Shown here: piece by piece, positions 1 through 7,509 of the stretch | Layout of the letters: each line of letters begins with the position of its first letter | How positions within the stretch are numbered: position 1 is the stretch's first letter | Source: PWXP01 sp040772845 | Lineage (GTDB): Bacteria > Planctomycetota > Planctomycetia > Pirellulales > Thermoguttaceae | NCBI GenBank assembly: GCA_040772845.1 | Contig: JAXGXG010000001.1 | Location: forward strand, 3,906,001-3,970,000 | Direction of reading: 5' to 3' | Length of the DNA stretch: 64,000 nt | Made by a program: the position numbers and the translations under genes | The notes under the pieces: generated by a model | Seen by the model: only the letters and a program-made list of their open reading frames with translations | What the model was told of the DNA's origin: nothing | Database searches by the model: none

Positions 1-677
1 GCCGTAATGTTGGCGGTAAGCGTATCCGTCGGAACGTATTCCTCGTTGGCATAGGTCCAGTCACCTGCGCTATCGACAATTCGAATGCCGTCGTCACCGG
101 AGGACACCGGCGCAGTGATGGGGGTAAGAGCGAATATGGCGTATTCACTCGCAGGAGCATAGTATGAGGTTATCCAACCGCCATTGCCGCCCTCGAACGT
201 GTACGTGTCGCTCTGATAGCCTGCTTCAGTTTCATCGCTTGTCGTAAACAAACCGTACTTGGGGTCGCCTATAGTGTTGGAGAGCCCCAACACAACGTAA
301 TAGGGTTCATCCACCGCGAACTCAACCTGTGAAAAGTTGATTGGATGATAACCTGACGCTGACAGATTCCCGGTTGCAGACACTTTGAAATCACTCAACT
401 GGCCATCTCCGTCGAACTGCAAATCACCATACACGCTAATTTGATAGGTTAGTGGGGCTTGCTCGGTCGCTTGGCCATCCGCAGTCCAGAAACCGATTCC
501 CGTCAGGTATTCATTTGTGGTCGCCGTAAACGCGTTCATCACATACTCAGCCTGCGTTCCCCAATAAGCCGGCGCAGGGGGCGTCTGTGCATTCGCGGTT
601 ACGGCGCCAGCCAAGATGGCAAAGACAACACATGCAGACAAGAGCGATTTATTGGACTGGCAGAAGCTGCTTCTCAT
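1..677 (-). CDS. Secreted protein with lectin-like domain, 3' end beyond window
   Basis: The minus strand is open from an ATG at 677 to the left edge (225 codons, no stop), so this is the N-terminal part of a longer exported protein. Residues 1-30 form a signal peptide with hydrophobic core LLSACVVFAILAGAVTA and a likely cut after ANA. After it come WGTQAEYVMNAFTA, LTGIGFWT, YQISVYGD, SGYHPINFSQVEFAVDEPYYVVL and SDTYTFEGGNGGW. This order of short beta strands resembles the lectin-like domain found beside papain-type (C1) peptidases and in other exported planctomycete proteins, which is a family resemblance judged by eye. Whatever catalytic or anchoring domain follows is outside the window. 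It lies alone, with repeat-rich DNA upstream. Confidence 0.6.
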   Translation of the reverse strand, partial: MRSSFCQSNKSLLSACVVFAILAGAVTANAQTPPAPAYWGTQAEYVMNAFTATTNEYLTGIGFWTADGQATEQAPLTYQISVYGDLQFDGDGQLSDFKVSATGNLSASGYHPINFSQVEFAVDEPYYVVLGLSNTIGDPKYGLFTTSDETEAGYQSDTYTFEGGNGGWITSYYAPASEYAIFALTPITAPVSSGDDGIRIVDSAGDWTYANEEYVPTDTLTANIT

Positions 678-854
678 GATCGTGCCTTTTCGGTTGTTGA
701 TGGCGATGACGCCGCGGACAGACAACCCTTGTACGAAGCCGGGGGCGGAAAACTCTCCCCACCGCGCAGCAGCGCGGCGACCCCATACAGCCCGTACTTT
801 AACACAAGTCAATCCCAATGTCAAATGTCCAAGCAAAGATTTTTCGAGCGGGGG

Positions 855-883
855 GAGATCGGAGATCGGAGATCGGAGATGGG
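855..883 (+). repeat. Heptamer array, GAGATCG type
   Basis: Three units of GAGATCG and one of GAGATGG in tandem, directly before the first cloverleaf palindrome. The same array, usually mixed GATCGGA/GATGGGA, recurs in the linkers at about 1146-1180, 2358-2386, 2745-2777, 3042-3075, 4262-4282, 5008-5041 and 6150-6196. Confidence 0.85.
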
Positions 884-925
884 GACGCGCTGACGCGGTA
901 CATCCCACCGCCACGGGCGTGTTTT

Positions 926-1101
926 CGCCGAAGGCGATCCGTACCGTAGCCTGGGACAACGTCCCAGGACCGGGTTCCACGAAAAAATGCCCCCCCCGAA
1001 TCTCCCGCCGCCGGAGGCGGCGGGAGATTCGGGGAATTGGGCGCGCGTGTACATATTCCAGGGGTGATTACCCCTGGCTACGGTACGAATCGCCTACGGC
1101 G
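926..1101. repeat. Cloverleaf palindrome, copy 1
   Basis: Outer arms CGCCGAAGGCG + GATCCGTACCGTAGCC and their near-perfect reverse complement close a stem around three hairpins. H1 is CCTGGGACAACGTCCCAGG (950-968). H2 is a 19-bp stem at 994-1034 with loop GGA. H3 is CCAGGGGTGATTACCCCTGG (1058-1077). H2 is the GAATCTCCC subtype. Confidence 0.85.
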
Positions 1102-1221
1102 AATAGTCGCGAATGAATGGCCGTTGGCGCGTAACGCAGGGCCAGGATCGGAGATCGGAGATGGGAGATCGGAGATGGGGACGCGCTGACGCGGTGCATC
1201 CCACCGCCCCCGGCGTGTTTT

Positions 1222-1345
1222 CGCCGAAGGCGATCCGTACCGTAGCCTGGGACAACGTCCCAGGTCATGGCACGCCAAGACCCCCAACACAACCCCCCAT
1301 TGCCGCCCGCCGCCACAGGCGGCGGGCGGCAATGGGGGGTCGGGG
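1222..1345. repeat. Cloverleaf palindrome, copy 2 (truncated)
   Basis: Left outer arm, H1 and H2 are present; H2 is the CATTGCCGCCC subtype. H3 and the right arm are missing. The sequence instead runs into a short palindrome (CTCCCGCGCAGCGGGAG) and then the unidentified block. The truncation marks a recombination or insertion boundary. Confidence 0.8.
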
Positions 1346-1349
1346 CCGC

Positions 1350-2235
1350 GGCTTTTCACCCTCCCGCGCAGCGGGAGAATGAAGGGCGCGAGCCCTCCGC
1401 GAAAACGAACAGGCTTGGAATATCCGAACGCCCTTGGAATATCCGAACGCCCTTGGCCCTGTTCGACTGTTCGACAACAGGTGGCCGATTACCTTAAACC
1501 GTTGCTGTCATTGGGGTTACGCGCGATTTCCGCGTGTGGCAAAACTCGGCGTCCGAGGCCGAAAAACGGGTTGTAACCTGTTGTGTGGCAAGGAGTTGGG
1601 TATTGTCGAACAGTGTTTTTCAGGCGGTGTTCGCAAATAGGTGAGCGAAAACGCCCGCTGTTTCGCTAACCTGTTATTTCACAAGGACTTACAGCAGAAA
1701 GGGCCGGCTTACGGAGGCCCATTGGGCGCAGTCCTTCCACGGTTCGACGCAGAACCATTTTCTGCGACGGGTGGTCTTATGCGACCCGAGGGTGCCTGCA
1801 TCTCCGACGCTGGTCTTAGGCTGCCAAAAACTGCCCGAGGAATTACGTTGCCAATCGGTCCTATTCCGCCGGCTTTATGCGACGCAGTAGCAGACCGTAC
1901 GGTGCCGATCCTGTGCCACTAATGGGCAAGGACCCCTCACTCCGTACGGCGGAACCCTCGCGTTGGGGCCGCCGCTGAGAAGGACGTCCAGATAGGAACG
2001 TCCTCCGCACGCTGTTCCACACACGCCGCCTCACCTGCGTGCGGTTTTGCGGGCGAAAGTATCAGTCTCGCCAATCGCATACGCGCGTCAGGTGGCCGGG
2101 CTTACGACGCCGGTATACCACCCCTATTCAGGTCTTCTGTTCGGCCTTACGCTGCCCACAGGCCCCTGTCTATAGTGGCGTCAGAGTATGCCGTCACCTT
2201 ACCATACTTCGTGGCCGATGTAAAGCCCCCGAACA
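1350..2235. other. Unidentified block without a supported gene
   Basis: About 890 bp with no convincing coding frame on either strand: the open frames are short, lack ribosome-binding sites and show no recognisable protein. It contains a 19-bp tandem duplication (1414-1432 and 1433-1451), several small hairpins such as GGTTCGACGCAGAACC near 1741, and a loosely repeated motif close to GGNCTTAYGCNRC near 1705, 1771, 1813, 1870, 2097 and 2143. It is bounded by truncated palindrome copy 2 on the left and by a heptamer array on the right. It could be a non-coding RNA, a decayed gene or cargo of the repeat region. I cannot tell which. Confidence 0.4.
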
Positions 2236-2303
2236 AGGTATCAGGTGTCAGGTGTCAGGTGTCAGAGGGGAAGTTGCTAGTTGCTAGTTGCTAGTTGCTA
2301 GTG
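2236..2303 (+). repeat. Heptamer arrays CAGGTGT and TAGTTGC
   Basis: Tandem CAGGTGT units are followed by a short GAGGGGAAG spacer and tandem TAGTTGC units, ending in GTGACGCGCTGACG. The same two arrays in the same order recur immediately after the RAYT gene at 4153-4206. Confidence 0.9.
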
Positions 2304-2512
2304 ACGCGCTGACGTGGAGGGGGAGATGGGAGCGGAAGGGCGCGAGCCCTCCGGTGGAGATCGGAGATGGGAGATCGGAGATGGGGACGCGCTGACGCGG
2401 TGCGTGCCACCGCCACGGGCGCGTTTGGTCCTCCGCGCGCGTTTCCGCGGACCGTGGCCGATCGTGGACGCACCCGTGGCGCCCGATTCACGGTTCGCGC
2501 CCCCGGCGCGTT
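2236..2512 (+). repeat. Long linker repeat, copy A (partner 4153-4410)
   Basis: This segment is homologous over nearly its whole length to 4153-4410: heptamer arrays, the GGAAGGGCGCGAGCCCTCCG palindrome, GATCGGA heptamers, GACGCGCTGACGCGGTGCGT and the segment TTTCCGCGGA...GTGGCCGAT, ending at the next cloverleaf palindrome. The partner starts right after the RAYT stop codon, so the two define a duplicated boundary. Confidence 0.75.
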
Positions 2513-2701
2513 TTCGCCGTAGGCGATTTGTACCGTAGCCTGGGACAACGTCCCAGGACATGGTGCGCCACGTCCCCCAACATGACCCCCATTGCCTCCC
2601 GCCGCCGCAGGCGGCGGGAGGCAATGGGGGGTCGGGGCGCGGGCGCGCACGGTTTCCAGGGGTGATTACCCCTGGCTACGGTACAAATCGCCTACGGCGA
2701 A
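2513..2701. repeat. Cloverleaf palindrome, copy 3 (perfect 28-bp arms)
   Basis: The best-paired copy: the 28-nt left arm (starting TTCGCCGTAGGCGATTTG) and the right arm (ending CAAATCGCCTACGGCGAA) are perfect reverse complements. Relative to copy 1, the bases CCG became TTG on the left and CGA became CAA on the right, a compensatory change. H2 is the CATTGCCTCCC subtype with both strands changed together. Confidence 0.9.
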
Positions 2702-2819
2702 TGTGCGCGAATGAACGGCCGTTGGTGCGTAACGCAGGGCCAGGATCGGAGATCGGAGATGGGAGATCGGAGATGGGGACGCGCTGACGCGGTACATCCC
2801 ACCGCCACGGGCGCGTTTT

Positions 2820-2997
2820 CGCCGAAGGCGATCCGTACCGTAGCCTGGGACAACGTCCCAGGACCGGGTTCCACGAAAAAATGCCCCCCCCCCGAATCTC
2901 CCGCCGCCGGAGGCGGCGGGAGATTCGGGGAATTGGGCGCGCGTGTACATATTCCAGGGGTGATTGCCCCTGGCTACGGTACGAATCGCCTACGGCG
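2820..2997. repeat. Cloverleaf palindrome, copy 4
   Basis: Complete copy with the GAATCTCCC H2 subtype, very close to copy 1. In H3 the loop reads TGATTG instead of TGATTA, leaving the stem intact. It is followed by the GATCGGA heptamer linker. Confidence 0.85.
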
Positions 2998-3117
2998 AAT
3001 GTGCGCGAATGAATGGCCGTTGGTGCGTAACGCAGGGCCAGGATCGGAGATCGGAGATGGGAGATCGGAGATGGGGGCGCGCTGACGCGGTACATCCCAC
3101 CGCCACGGGCGCGTTTT

Positions 3118-3303
3118 CGCCGAAGGCGATCCGTACCGTAGCCTGGGACAACGTCCCAGGTCATGGCACGCCAAGCCCCCCAACACAACCCCCCATTGCC
3201 GCCCGCCGCCACAGGCGGCGGGAGGCAATGGGGGGTCGGGGCGCGGGTGCGCACGGTTTCCATGGGTGATTACCCCTGGCTACGGTACGAATCGCCTACG
3301 GCG
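3118..3303. repeat. Cloverleaf palindrome, copy 5
   Basis: Complete copy. H2 has left strand CATTGCCGCCC and right strand GGGAGGCAATG, giving one mismatch. H3 carries one change (CCATGGGTG). Otherwise it is like copy 3. Confidence 0.85.
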
Positions 3304-3487
3304 AATAGTCGCGAATGAACGGCCATTGGTACGTAACGCGGGGGCCGGGAAACCGGGACGCGCCGGCGCGGTGCGTCCCATCGCCACGGGCGTGTTTGGT
3401 CATCCGCGCACGTTTCCGCGAACCGTGGCCGACCATGGACGCACGCATTGCGCACCCGATTCACGGTCCGCGCCCCCGGCGCGTTTT

Positions 3488-3604
3488 CGCCGTAGGCGAT
3501 CCGTACCGTAGCCTGGGACAACGTCCCAGGACATGGCCACGTCCCCTAACATATCCCCGAATTGCCGCCCGCCGCCGCAGGCGGCGGGCGGCAATTCGGG
3601 GAAC
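3488..3604. repeat. Cloverleaf palindrome, copy 6 (truncated, abuts RAYT)
   Basis: Left arm, H1 and H2 (GAATTGCCGCCC subtype, perfectly paired) are present. H3 and the right arm are absent. The transposase start codon lies 89 nt further on, so the truncation point coincides with the start of the transposase segment. Confidence 0.8.
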
Positions 3605-3692
3605 GGCGGGTTGCCGTGCGTTCGTATGGGGGCCATAATTACCGCAATGCGAGGAGTGCGACGTACGGTCAATTTCCCCAGGAGTCGCTGTC

Positions 3693-4145
3693 ATGCCGCA
3701 ATCGTTCACAAGGTTGTATGCCCATCTGATTTTCAGCACGAAGGAGCGATGGCCCTGGCTGGACGATATCGCCCGACCTCAAATGCACGCGCACCTGGCG
3801 GCCGCCATGCGGGAAATGGGGTCGCCGTACGTTGTTGTGGGCGGCGTGGCCGATCACGTGCATCTGCTGTTCGATATGGGCAAGATGCTTGCGCCGGCAA
3901 CGCTGGTCAAAGAAGTGAAACGTGTTTCGTCGAAATTCGCCAAGACGCTCGGCCCGAAATACGAACAATTCTACTGGCAACGGGGGTACGGCATGTTCTC
4001 CGTCAGTCCCACCCATCGGGCCGATGTCGAGGCGTATATTCGCGGCCAGGAGGAACACCATCGCGAGAGATCGTTCCAGGACGAGTTCCGCGACTTCCTC
4101 ATACGCTACGGGATCGAATACGACGAACGATACGTCTGGGATTGA
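3693..4145 (+). CDS. IS200-like / RAYT Y1 transposase
   Basis: A 150-residue single-domain HUH (Y1) transposase. It starts with the family pattern HLIFSTKERWPWL (residues 11-23), carries the metal-binding HUH motif as DHVHLL (residues 54-59), and ends with the catalytic helix VEAYIRGQEEHH, where Tyr115 is the expected nucleophile and Gln119 completes the YxxxQ pattern. The C-terminal HGIEYDERY-like tail (here YGIEYDERYVWD) is typical of the planctomycete/cyanobacterial branch of this family. The start has AGGAG 10-14 nt upstream. Enzymes of this group recognise short single-stranded hairpins, and REP-associated members act on dispersed palindromes. Here the gene sits between cloverleaf palindrome copies 6 and 7. 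No TnpB partner and no classical IS200 ends are visible. All key residues are intact, so it may be active. Confidence 0.92.
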   Translation: MPQSFTRLYAHLIFSTKERWPWLDDIARPQMHAHLAAAMREMGSPYVVVGGVADHVHLLFDMGKMLAPATLVKEVKRVSSKFAKTLGPKYEQFYWQRGYGMFSVSPTHRADVEAYIRGQEEHHRERSFQDEFRDFLIRYGIEYDERYVWD

Positions 4146-4152
4146 CGGCAGA

Positions 4153-4206
4153 AGGTGTCAGGTGTCAGAGGGGAAGTTGCTAGTTTCTAGTTGCTAGTTG
4201 CTAGTG
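4153..4206 (+). repeat. Heptamer arrays CAGGTGT and TAGTTGC after RAYT
   Basis: Starts 8 nt after the transposase stop codon and repeats the order seen at 2236-2303, including a variant unit TAGTTTC. It opens long linker repeat copy B (4153-4410). Confidence 0.88.
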
Positions 4207-4410
4207 ACGCGCTGGCGCGGGAGATGGGAGATGGGAGCGGAAGGGCGCGAGCCCTCCGGTGAAGATCGGAGATCGGAGCTCGGGACGCGCTGACGCGGTG
4301 CGTCCGACCGCCACGGGAGCGGTTGGTCCTCCGCGCACGTTTCCGCGGATCGTGGCCGATTGTGGGCGCCCTTGGCGGCCGATTCACGGTTCGCGCCCCC
4401 GGCGCGTTTT

Positions 4411-4593
4411 CGCCGAAGGCGATTTGTACCGTAGCCTGGGACAACGTCCCAGGACATGGTGCCACGTCCCCCAACATGACCCCCATTGCCTCCCGCCGCC
4501 GCAGGCGGCGGGAGGCAATGGGGGGTCGGGGCGGGGGCGCGCACGGTTTCCAGGGGTGATTACCCCTGGCTACGGTGCGTATCGCCTACGGCG
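4411..4593. repeat. Cloverleaf palindrome, copy 7
   Basis: Complete copy with the CATTGCCTCCC H2 subtype and left arm GATTTGTACC. The right arm has drifted (GGTGCGTATCGCC), so the closing stem has mismatches. Confidence 0.85.
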
Positions 4594-4773
4594 AATAGCG
4601 CGAATGAGTGGCCGTTGATGCGTAACGCAGGGGCCGGGAAACCGAGACGCGCCCGGCGCAACGCGTGCCATCGCCACGGGCGCGGTTGGTCATCCGCGCG
4701 CGTTTCCGCGGACCGTGGCCGATCGTGGACGCACCCGTGGCGCCCGATTCACGGTCCGCGCCCCCGGCGTTTT

Positions 4774-4963
4774 CGCCGAAGGCGATTTGTACCGTAGCCT
4801 GGGACAACGTCCCAGGACATGGTGCGCCACGTCCCCCAACATGACCCCCATTGCCTCCCGCCGCCGCAGGCGGCGGGAGGCAATGGGGGGTCGGGGAAGC
4901 GGCGGGGCGCGCACGGTTTCCAGGGGTGATTACCCCTGGCTACGGTACGAATCGCCTACGGCG
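4774..4963. repeat. Cloverleaf palindrome, copy 8
   Basis: Complete copy with the CATTGCCTCCC H2 subtype. It is separated from copy 7 by the second linker type, which contains GGGCCGGGAAACC and TTTCCGCGGACCGTGGCCGA instead of GATCGGA heptamers. Confidence 0.85.
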
Positions 4964-5186
4964 AATGTGCGCGAATGAACGGCCGTTGGTACGTAACGCA
5001 GGGCCAGGATCGGAGATCGGAGATGGGAGATCGGAGATGGGGACGCGCTGACGCGGTGCGTCCGACCGCCACGGGCGCGTTTGGTCATCCGCGCACGTTT
5101 CCGCAGACCGCGTTTGGTCCTCCGCGCGAGCGCGTTACTGACACCTGACACCTGATTGCTGGCTGGCAACAGGGCCGCGGGGTGCG

Positions 5187-5192
5187 TATAAT
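5187..5192 (+). promoter_or_regulatory. -10 element for the toxin-antitoxin pair
   Basis: A perfect TATAAT 33 nt before the antitoxin start. No good -35 hexamer is visible at 16-18 nt (closest TGGCAA at 5164). A GAGGAGG ribosome-binding site follows at 5214-5220. Confidence 0.5.
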
Positions 5193-5225
5193 GAAAGGCG
5201 GTTAGCTCGTAGCGAGGAGGTTGGA

Positions 5226-5438
5226 ATGGCCACTGAAATGATTGGCCAGTGGGACGATTTGGTGTCGCGGCCCGAGTTGCGCGGTTGCCGCGTTAAGGTG
5301 ACTGTCATCGATCAGCCATCCGACAAGCCGTGCACGAACGACTGGCTTCAGTCGCTGCGACAGATGGCAGCCAATGGTGTCCGTGTTGCTTCTCCGGCGG
5401 ATGACAGCCGCGAGAGCATCTACGAGGGAAAGCAATGA
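5226..5438 (+). CDS. Probable antitoxin of a PIN-domain toxin
   Basis: A 70-residue protein read from an ATG 6-11 nt after GGAGG. Its stop overlaps the start of the PIN toxin gene by four bases (ATGA), the usual arrangement of antitoxin before toxin. The sequence (MATEMIGQWDDLV, then RVKVTVIDQP and a basic/polar tail) does not show a clear ribbon-helix-helix or AbrB DNA-binding fold, so the family is unassigned. The call rests on position, size and coupling. The C-terminal part, rich in Ser/Asp, could be the toxin-binding tail. The pair is bracketed by palindrome copies 8 and 9. Confidence 0.65.
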   Translation: MATEMIGQWDDLVSRPELRGCRVKVTVIDQPSDKPCTNDWLQSLRQMAANGVRVASPADDSRESIYEGKQ

Positions 5439-5896
5439 TCCTTGTAGACACCAATGTCCTTTTGCGGCTCATCCAGATTGGACATGTACACCAGCAACCG
5501 GCACTGGACGCCATTGCGATGCTGCATGAGCGCCACCAGGAGCAACTGGCGGTATGCCCACAAACGCTTTACGAAATGTACGCCGTTTGTACTCGTCGTG
5601 CAGATGCCCCTTATCCCGGATTGGGACTTGCGCCGCCTGCCGCGATGGTTCAACTGGAAAGGGCCCAACACCAATTCCACTGGGAGCCCGAGTCATCAGG
5701 GGTGGTTTCTCGCTGGAAGGAACTGGTGGTTCGGTACGGCGTGACGGGCAAGTCAACGCACGATGCACGACTAGTGGCTTTGATGATCGAACAGGCCATT
5801 ACGAAGCTTCTGACCTTCAATGATTCCCATTTTGCACGATTCACCGAAATCGAAGCACTCAACCCATTTGACGTGCTGGGCGTCGCTCGCGCCTAA
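5435..5896 (+). CDS. PIN-domain toxin (VapC-like ribonuclease)
   Basis: A 153-residue PIN domain. The acidic metal-binding residues appear in order: Asp5 in ILVDTNVLLR, Glu in LYEMYAVCTR, Asp in STHDARLVALM and Asp in LLTFNDSHFARF. VapC-type PIN toxins are Mg-dependent endoribonucleases that cut RNA, often tRNA or rRNA, when the antitoxin is degraded. Translation is coupled to the upstream antitoxin through the ATGA overlap. All four acidic positions are present, so the enzyme is probably functional. Palindrome copy 9 begins 24 nt after the stop codon, placing the pair inside the repeat region as cargo or as a stabiliser. Confidence 0.88.
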   Translation: MILVDTNVLLRLIQIGHVHQQPALDAIAMLHERHQEQLAVCPQTLYEMYAVCTRRADAPYPGLGLAPPAAMVQLERAQHQFHWEPESSGVVSRWKELVVRYGVTGKSTHDARLVALMIEQAITKLLTFNDSHFARFTEIEALNPFDVLGVARA

Positions 5897-5919
5897 CTCT
5901 ACCGCCCCCGGCGCGTTTT

Positions 5920-6096
5920 CGCCGTAGGCGATCCGTATCGTAGCCTGGGACAACGTCCCAGGACCGGGTTCCACGAAAAAATGCCCCCCCCCGAATCTCC
6001 CGCCGCCGGAGGCGGCGGGAGATTCGGGGAATTGGGGTGTCGCGCACGGTTTCCAGGGGTGATTACCCCTGGCTACGGTACGAATCGCCTACGGCG
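5920..6096. repeat. Cloverleaf palindrome, copy 9
   Basis: Complete copy, GAATCTCCC H2 subtype, with left arm variant CGTATCGTAGCC. It is the last copy in the window and starts 24 nt after the PIN toxin. Confidence 0.85.
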
Positions 6097-6149
6097 AATG
6101 TGCGCGAATGAACGGCCGTTGGCGCGTAACGCAGGGGGCCGGGGGGGCG

Positions 6150-6225
6150 GAGATCGGAGATCGCAGATCGGAGATGGGAGATCGGAGATGGGAGGGTAAC
6201 CGTTGACAGTTGACAGTTGTCAGTA
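6150..6225 (+). repeat. Heptamer arrays GATCGGA and CAGTTGA/T
   Basis: GATCGGA/GATGGGA units followed by TTGACAG/TTGTCAG units (CAGTTGA, CAGTTGT) and the trailer GTAACGCGCTGGCGCGG. Confidence 0.85.
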
Positions 6226-6317
6226 ACGCGCTGGCGCGGTGCGTCTCATCGCCACGGGCGCGTTTGCGCATCCGCGCACGTTTCCACGGACCGCGTTTGG
6301 TCCTCCGCGCGAGCGCG

Positions 6318-6358
6318 TTACTGACACCTGACACCTGACACCTTCCAGCTTCCATCTC
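6318..6358. repeat. Heptamer arrays ending at the gspJ-like stop
   Basis: ACACCTG units (CAGGTGT on the minus strand) followed by CTTCCAG/CATCTCC units. The array ends 4 nt from the stop codon of the following minus-strand gene. Both orientations of the heptamer family meet here. Confidence 0.8.
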
Positions 6359-6362
6359 CCTC

Positions 6363-7367
6363 TTACCGGGGCAGGAAATCCTGGATAACGGTCACCTCGC
6401 GGATGTGCCGGCTGTCCGGCTCGAACACGCGAATCTTGATCTGGATGCCACGAAGGGCGGACGGATAGGGAGGCTCGTCCGATCCGTAACTTGTCGACCA
6501 CGTGTCATAGATGCGCTTACCGGTTAAAGACGACGTAGACTGGCCAAGCTCGCTGAATGACGTGGGCGTGGACATGCCTGGCTTGTACCCCAGGTCAACG
6601 TAGTCATTGTAGAGCGGATCGAACACCTTCACGTCGAATCCGATGACGTTGTTGAGGATGACGTCATCATCGTCGGCAACAAAACTGCCTTTTGTTAATT
6701 CGGTGCCACTCGAGTCTTCGTCTCCCTTTCCTACCCAGAAGTCGCGAGCCGTTGTATTATCCGGCAACGATACGAGGGTCCCTGTGCGACTGACCAACTG
6801 ATTGCGGTTCGTCCGCAGCGTCAGATCGGACAGATCGGGGTTGCTGCCGCCGGAAACGCGTTCGACCGGTTTCACCCGGCGGTAGAGCCGGTTACCGTAG
6901 ACGAACCAGGCCACCTCGGCCACGTCCGACTCCGTCGAGCCGTCAGCGAACGGCGTTCGCACGTTCCGCGTGGTGAACATGAGCACGTCATCGAAGTCGC
7001 CCACGGTGGTATCGGGGTCGTTGCCCTCAGAATAATTGCGTGCCACGGTGGTAATGGCCGTAGACACGCCCACCGCCCCTTCGATAATCTCCAGATACCC
7101 GTCGTCTTCTTCGCCGCGGGGCGGGAGGGGAACGACGGTGAGGCCTTCGAGATCCATTTGCAGGCGTGTCTTGGCGGAGCGGAGCCGGTCGTTCATTTCG
7201 AGCAACGCTCGCGAGTCGCTCACACTACCGCTGATCATGGCGAAGATCTGCACCACGGCGAACATGAGGATGAGCGTCAATGTCGTGGCGACCAGGATTT
7301 CTACCAGTGTATACCCGCCGCGCGCATTCAACCTCGCCGGCAGGATAGGAGTCATTTGCGCGTTCAT
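6363..7367 (-). CDS. gspJ: GspJ-like minor pseudopilin
   Basis: A 334-residue protein with a type IV prepilin leader: MNAQMTPILPARLNARGGYTLVEILVATT, cut expected after the last Gly before YTLVE, followed by one hydrophobic helix (to about residue 48). The rest is soluble and exported. Size, position at the end of the pseudopilin run and the YTLVEILVA signature fit GspJ/PulJ, a minor pseudopilin at the tip of the type II secretion pseudopilus. The prepilin peptidase that would process it is not in this window. No Shine-Dalgarno is visible: a heptamer array of CAGTTTT units (7376-7413) occupies the region 9 nt before the start codon. Confidence 0.75.
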   Translation of the reverse strand: MNAQMTPILPARLNARGGYTLVEILVATTLTLILMFAVVQIFAMISGSVSDSRALLEMNDRLRSAKTRLQMDLEGLTVVPLPPRGEEDDGYLEIIEGAVGVSTAITTVARNYSEGNDPDTTVGDFDDVLMFTTRNVRTPFADGSTESDVAEVAWFVYGNRLYRRVKPVERVSGGSNPDLSDLTLRTNRNQLVSRTGTLVSLPDNTTARDFWVGKGDEDSSGTELTKGSFVADDDDVILNNVIGFDVKVFDPLYNDYVDLGYKPGMSTPTSFSELGQSTSSLTGKRIYDTWSTSYGSDEPPYPSALRGIQIKIRVFEPDSRHIREVTVIQDFLPR

Positions 7368-7375
7368 GATGGTGT

Positions 7376-7413
7376 CAGTTTTCAGTTTTCAGTTTTCAGT
7401 TTTCAGTTTTCAG
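7376..7413 (+). repeat. Heptamer array CAGTTTT in the gspJ leader
   Basis: Five tandem CAGTTTT units, immediately upstream of the gspJ-like start codon on the minus strand, trailed by GTGACGCGCGAGCGCGG. Confidence 0.9.
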
Positions 7414-7452
7414 TGACGCGCGAGCGCGGCTGGTCGGCCGCGTTAGCGCGTT

Positions 7453-7508
7453 TCGATCTCCGATCTCCCAGCTCCGATCTTCCAGCTTCCAGCTTCCAAC
7501 TTCCATCT
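7453..7508 (+). repeat. Heptamer array CAGCTTC/GATCTCC
   Basis: Mixed units GATCTCC, CAGCTCC, CAGCTTC, CAACTTC and CATCTTC in a continuous 7-bp register, ending at the stop codon of the next gene (7510). Confidence 0.85.
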
Positions 7509-7509
7509 T

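Noticed and set aside
926..1101. Cloverleaf shape as a tRNA or tRNA-like RNA
   Set aside because: No T-loop or anticodon-loop consensus, and stems are far too long for tRNA.
3693..4145. Complete IS200/IS605 insertion sequence
   Set aside because: No subterminal hairpins or ends typical of IS200 around the gene and no TnpB; a RAYT with dispersed palindromes fits better.
616..5169. Many similar short 'proteins' rich in Arg/Gly/Pro in the repeat region
   Set aside because: They are the cloverleaf palindromes read through in several frames and both strands; similarity among them comes from the DNA repeat.
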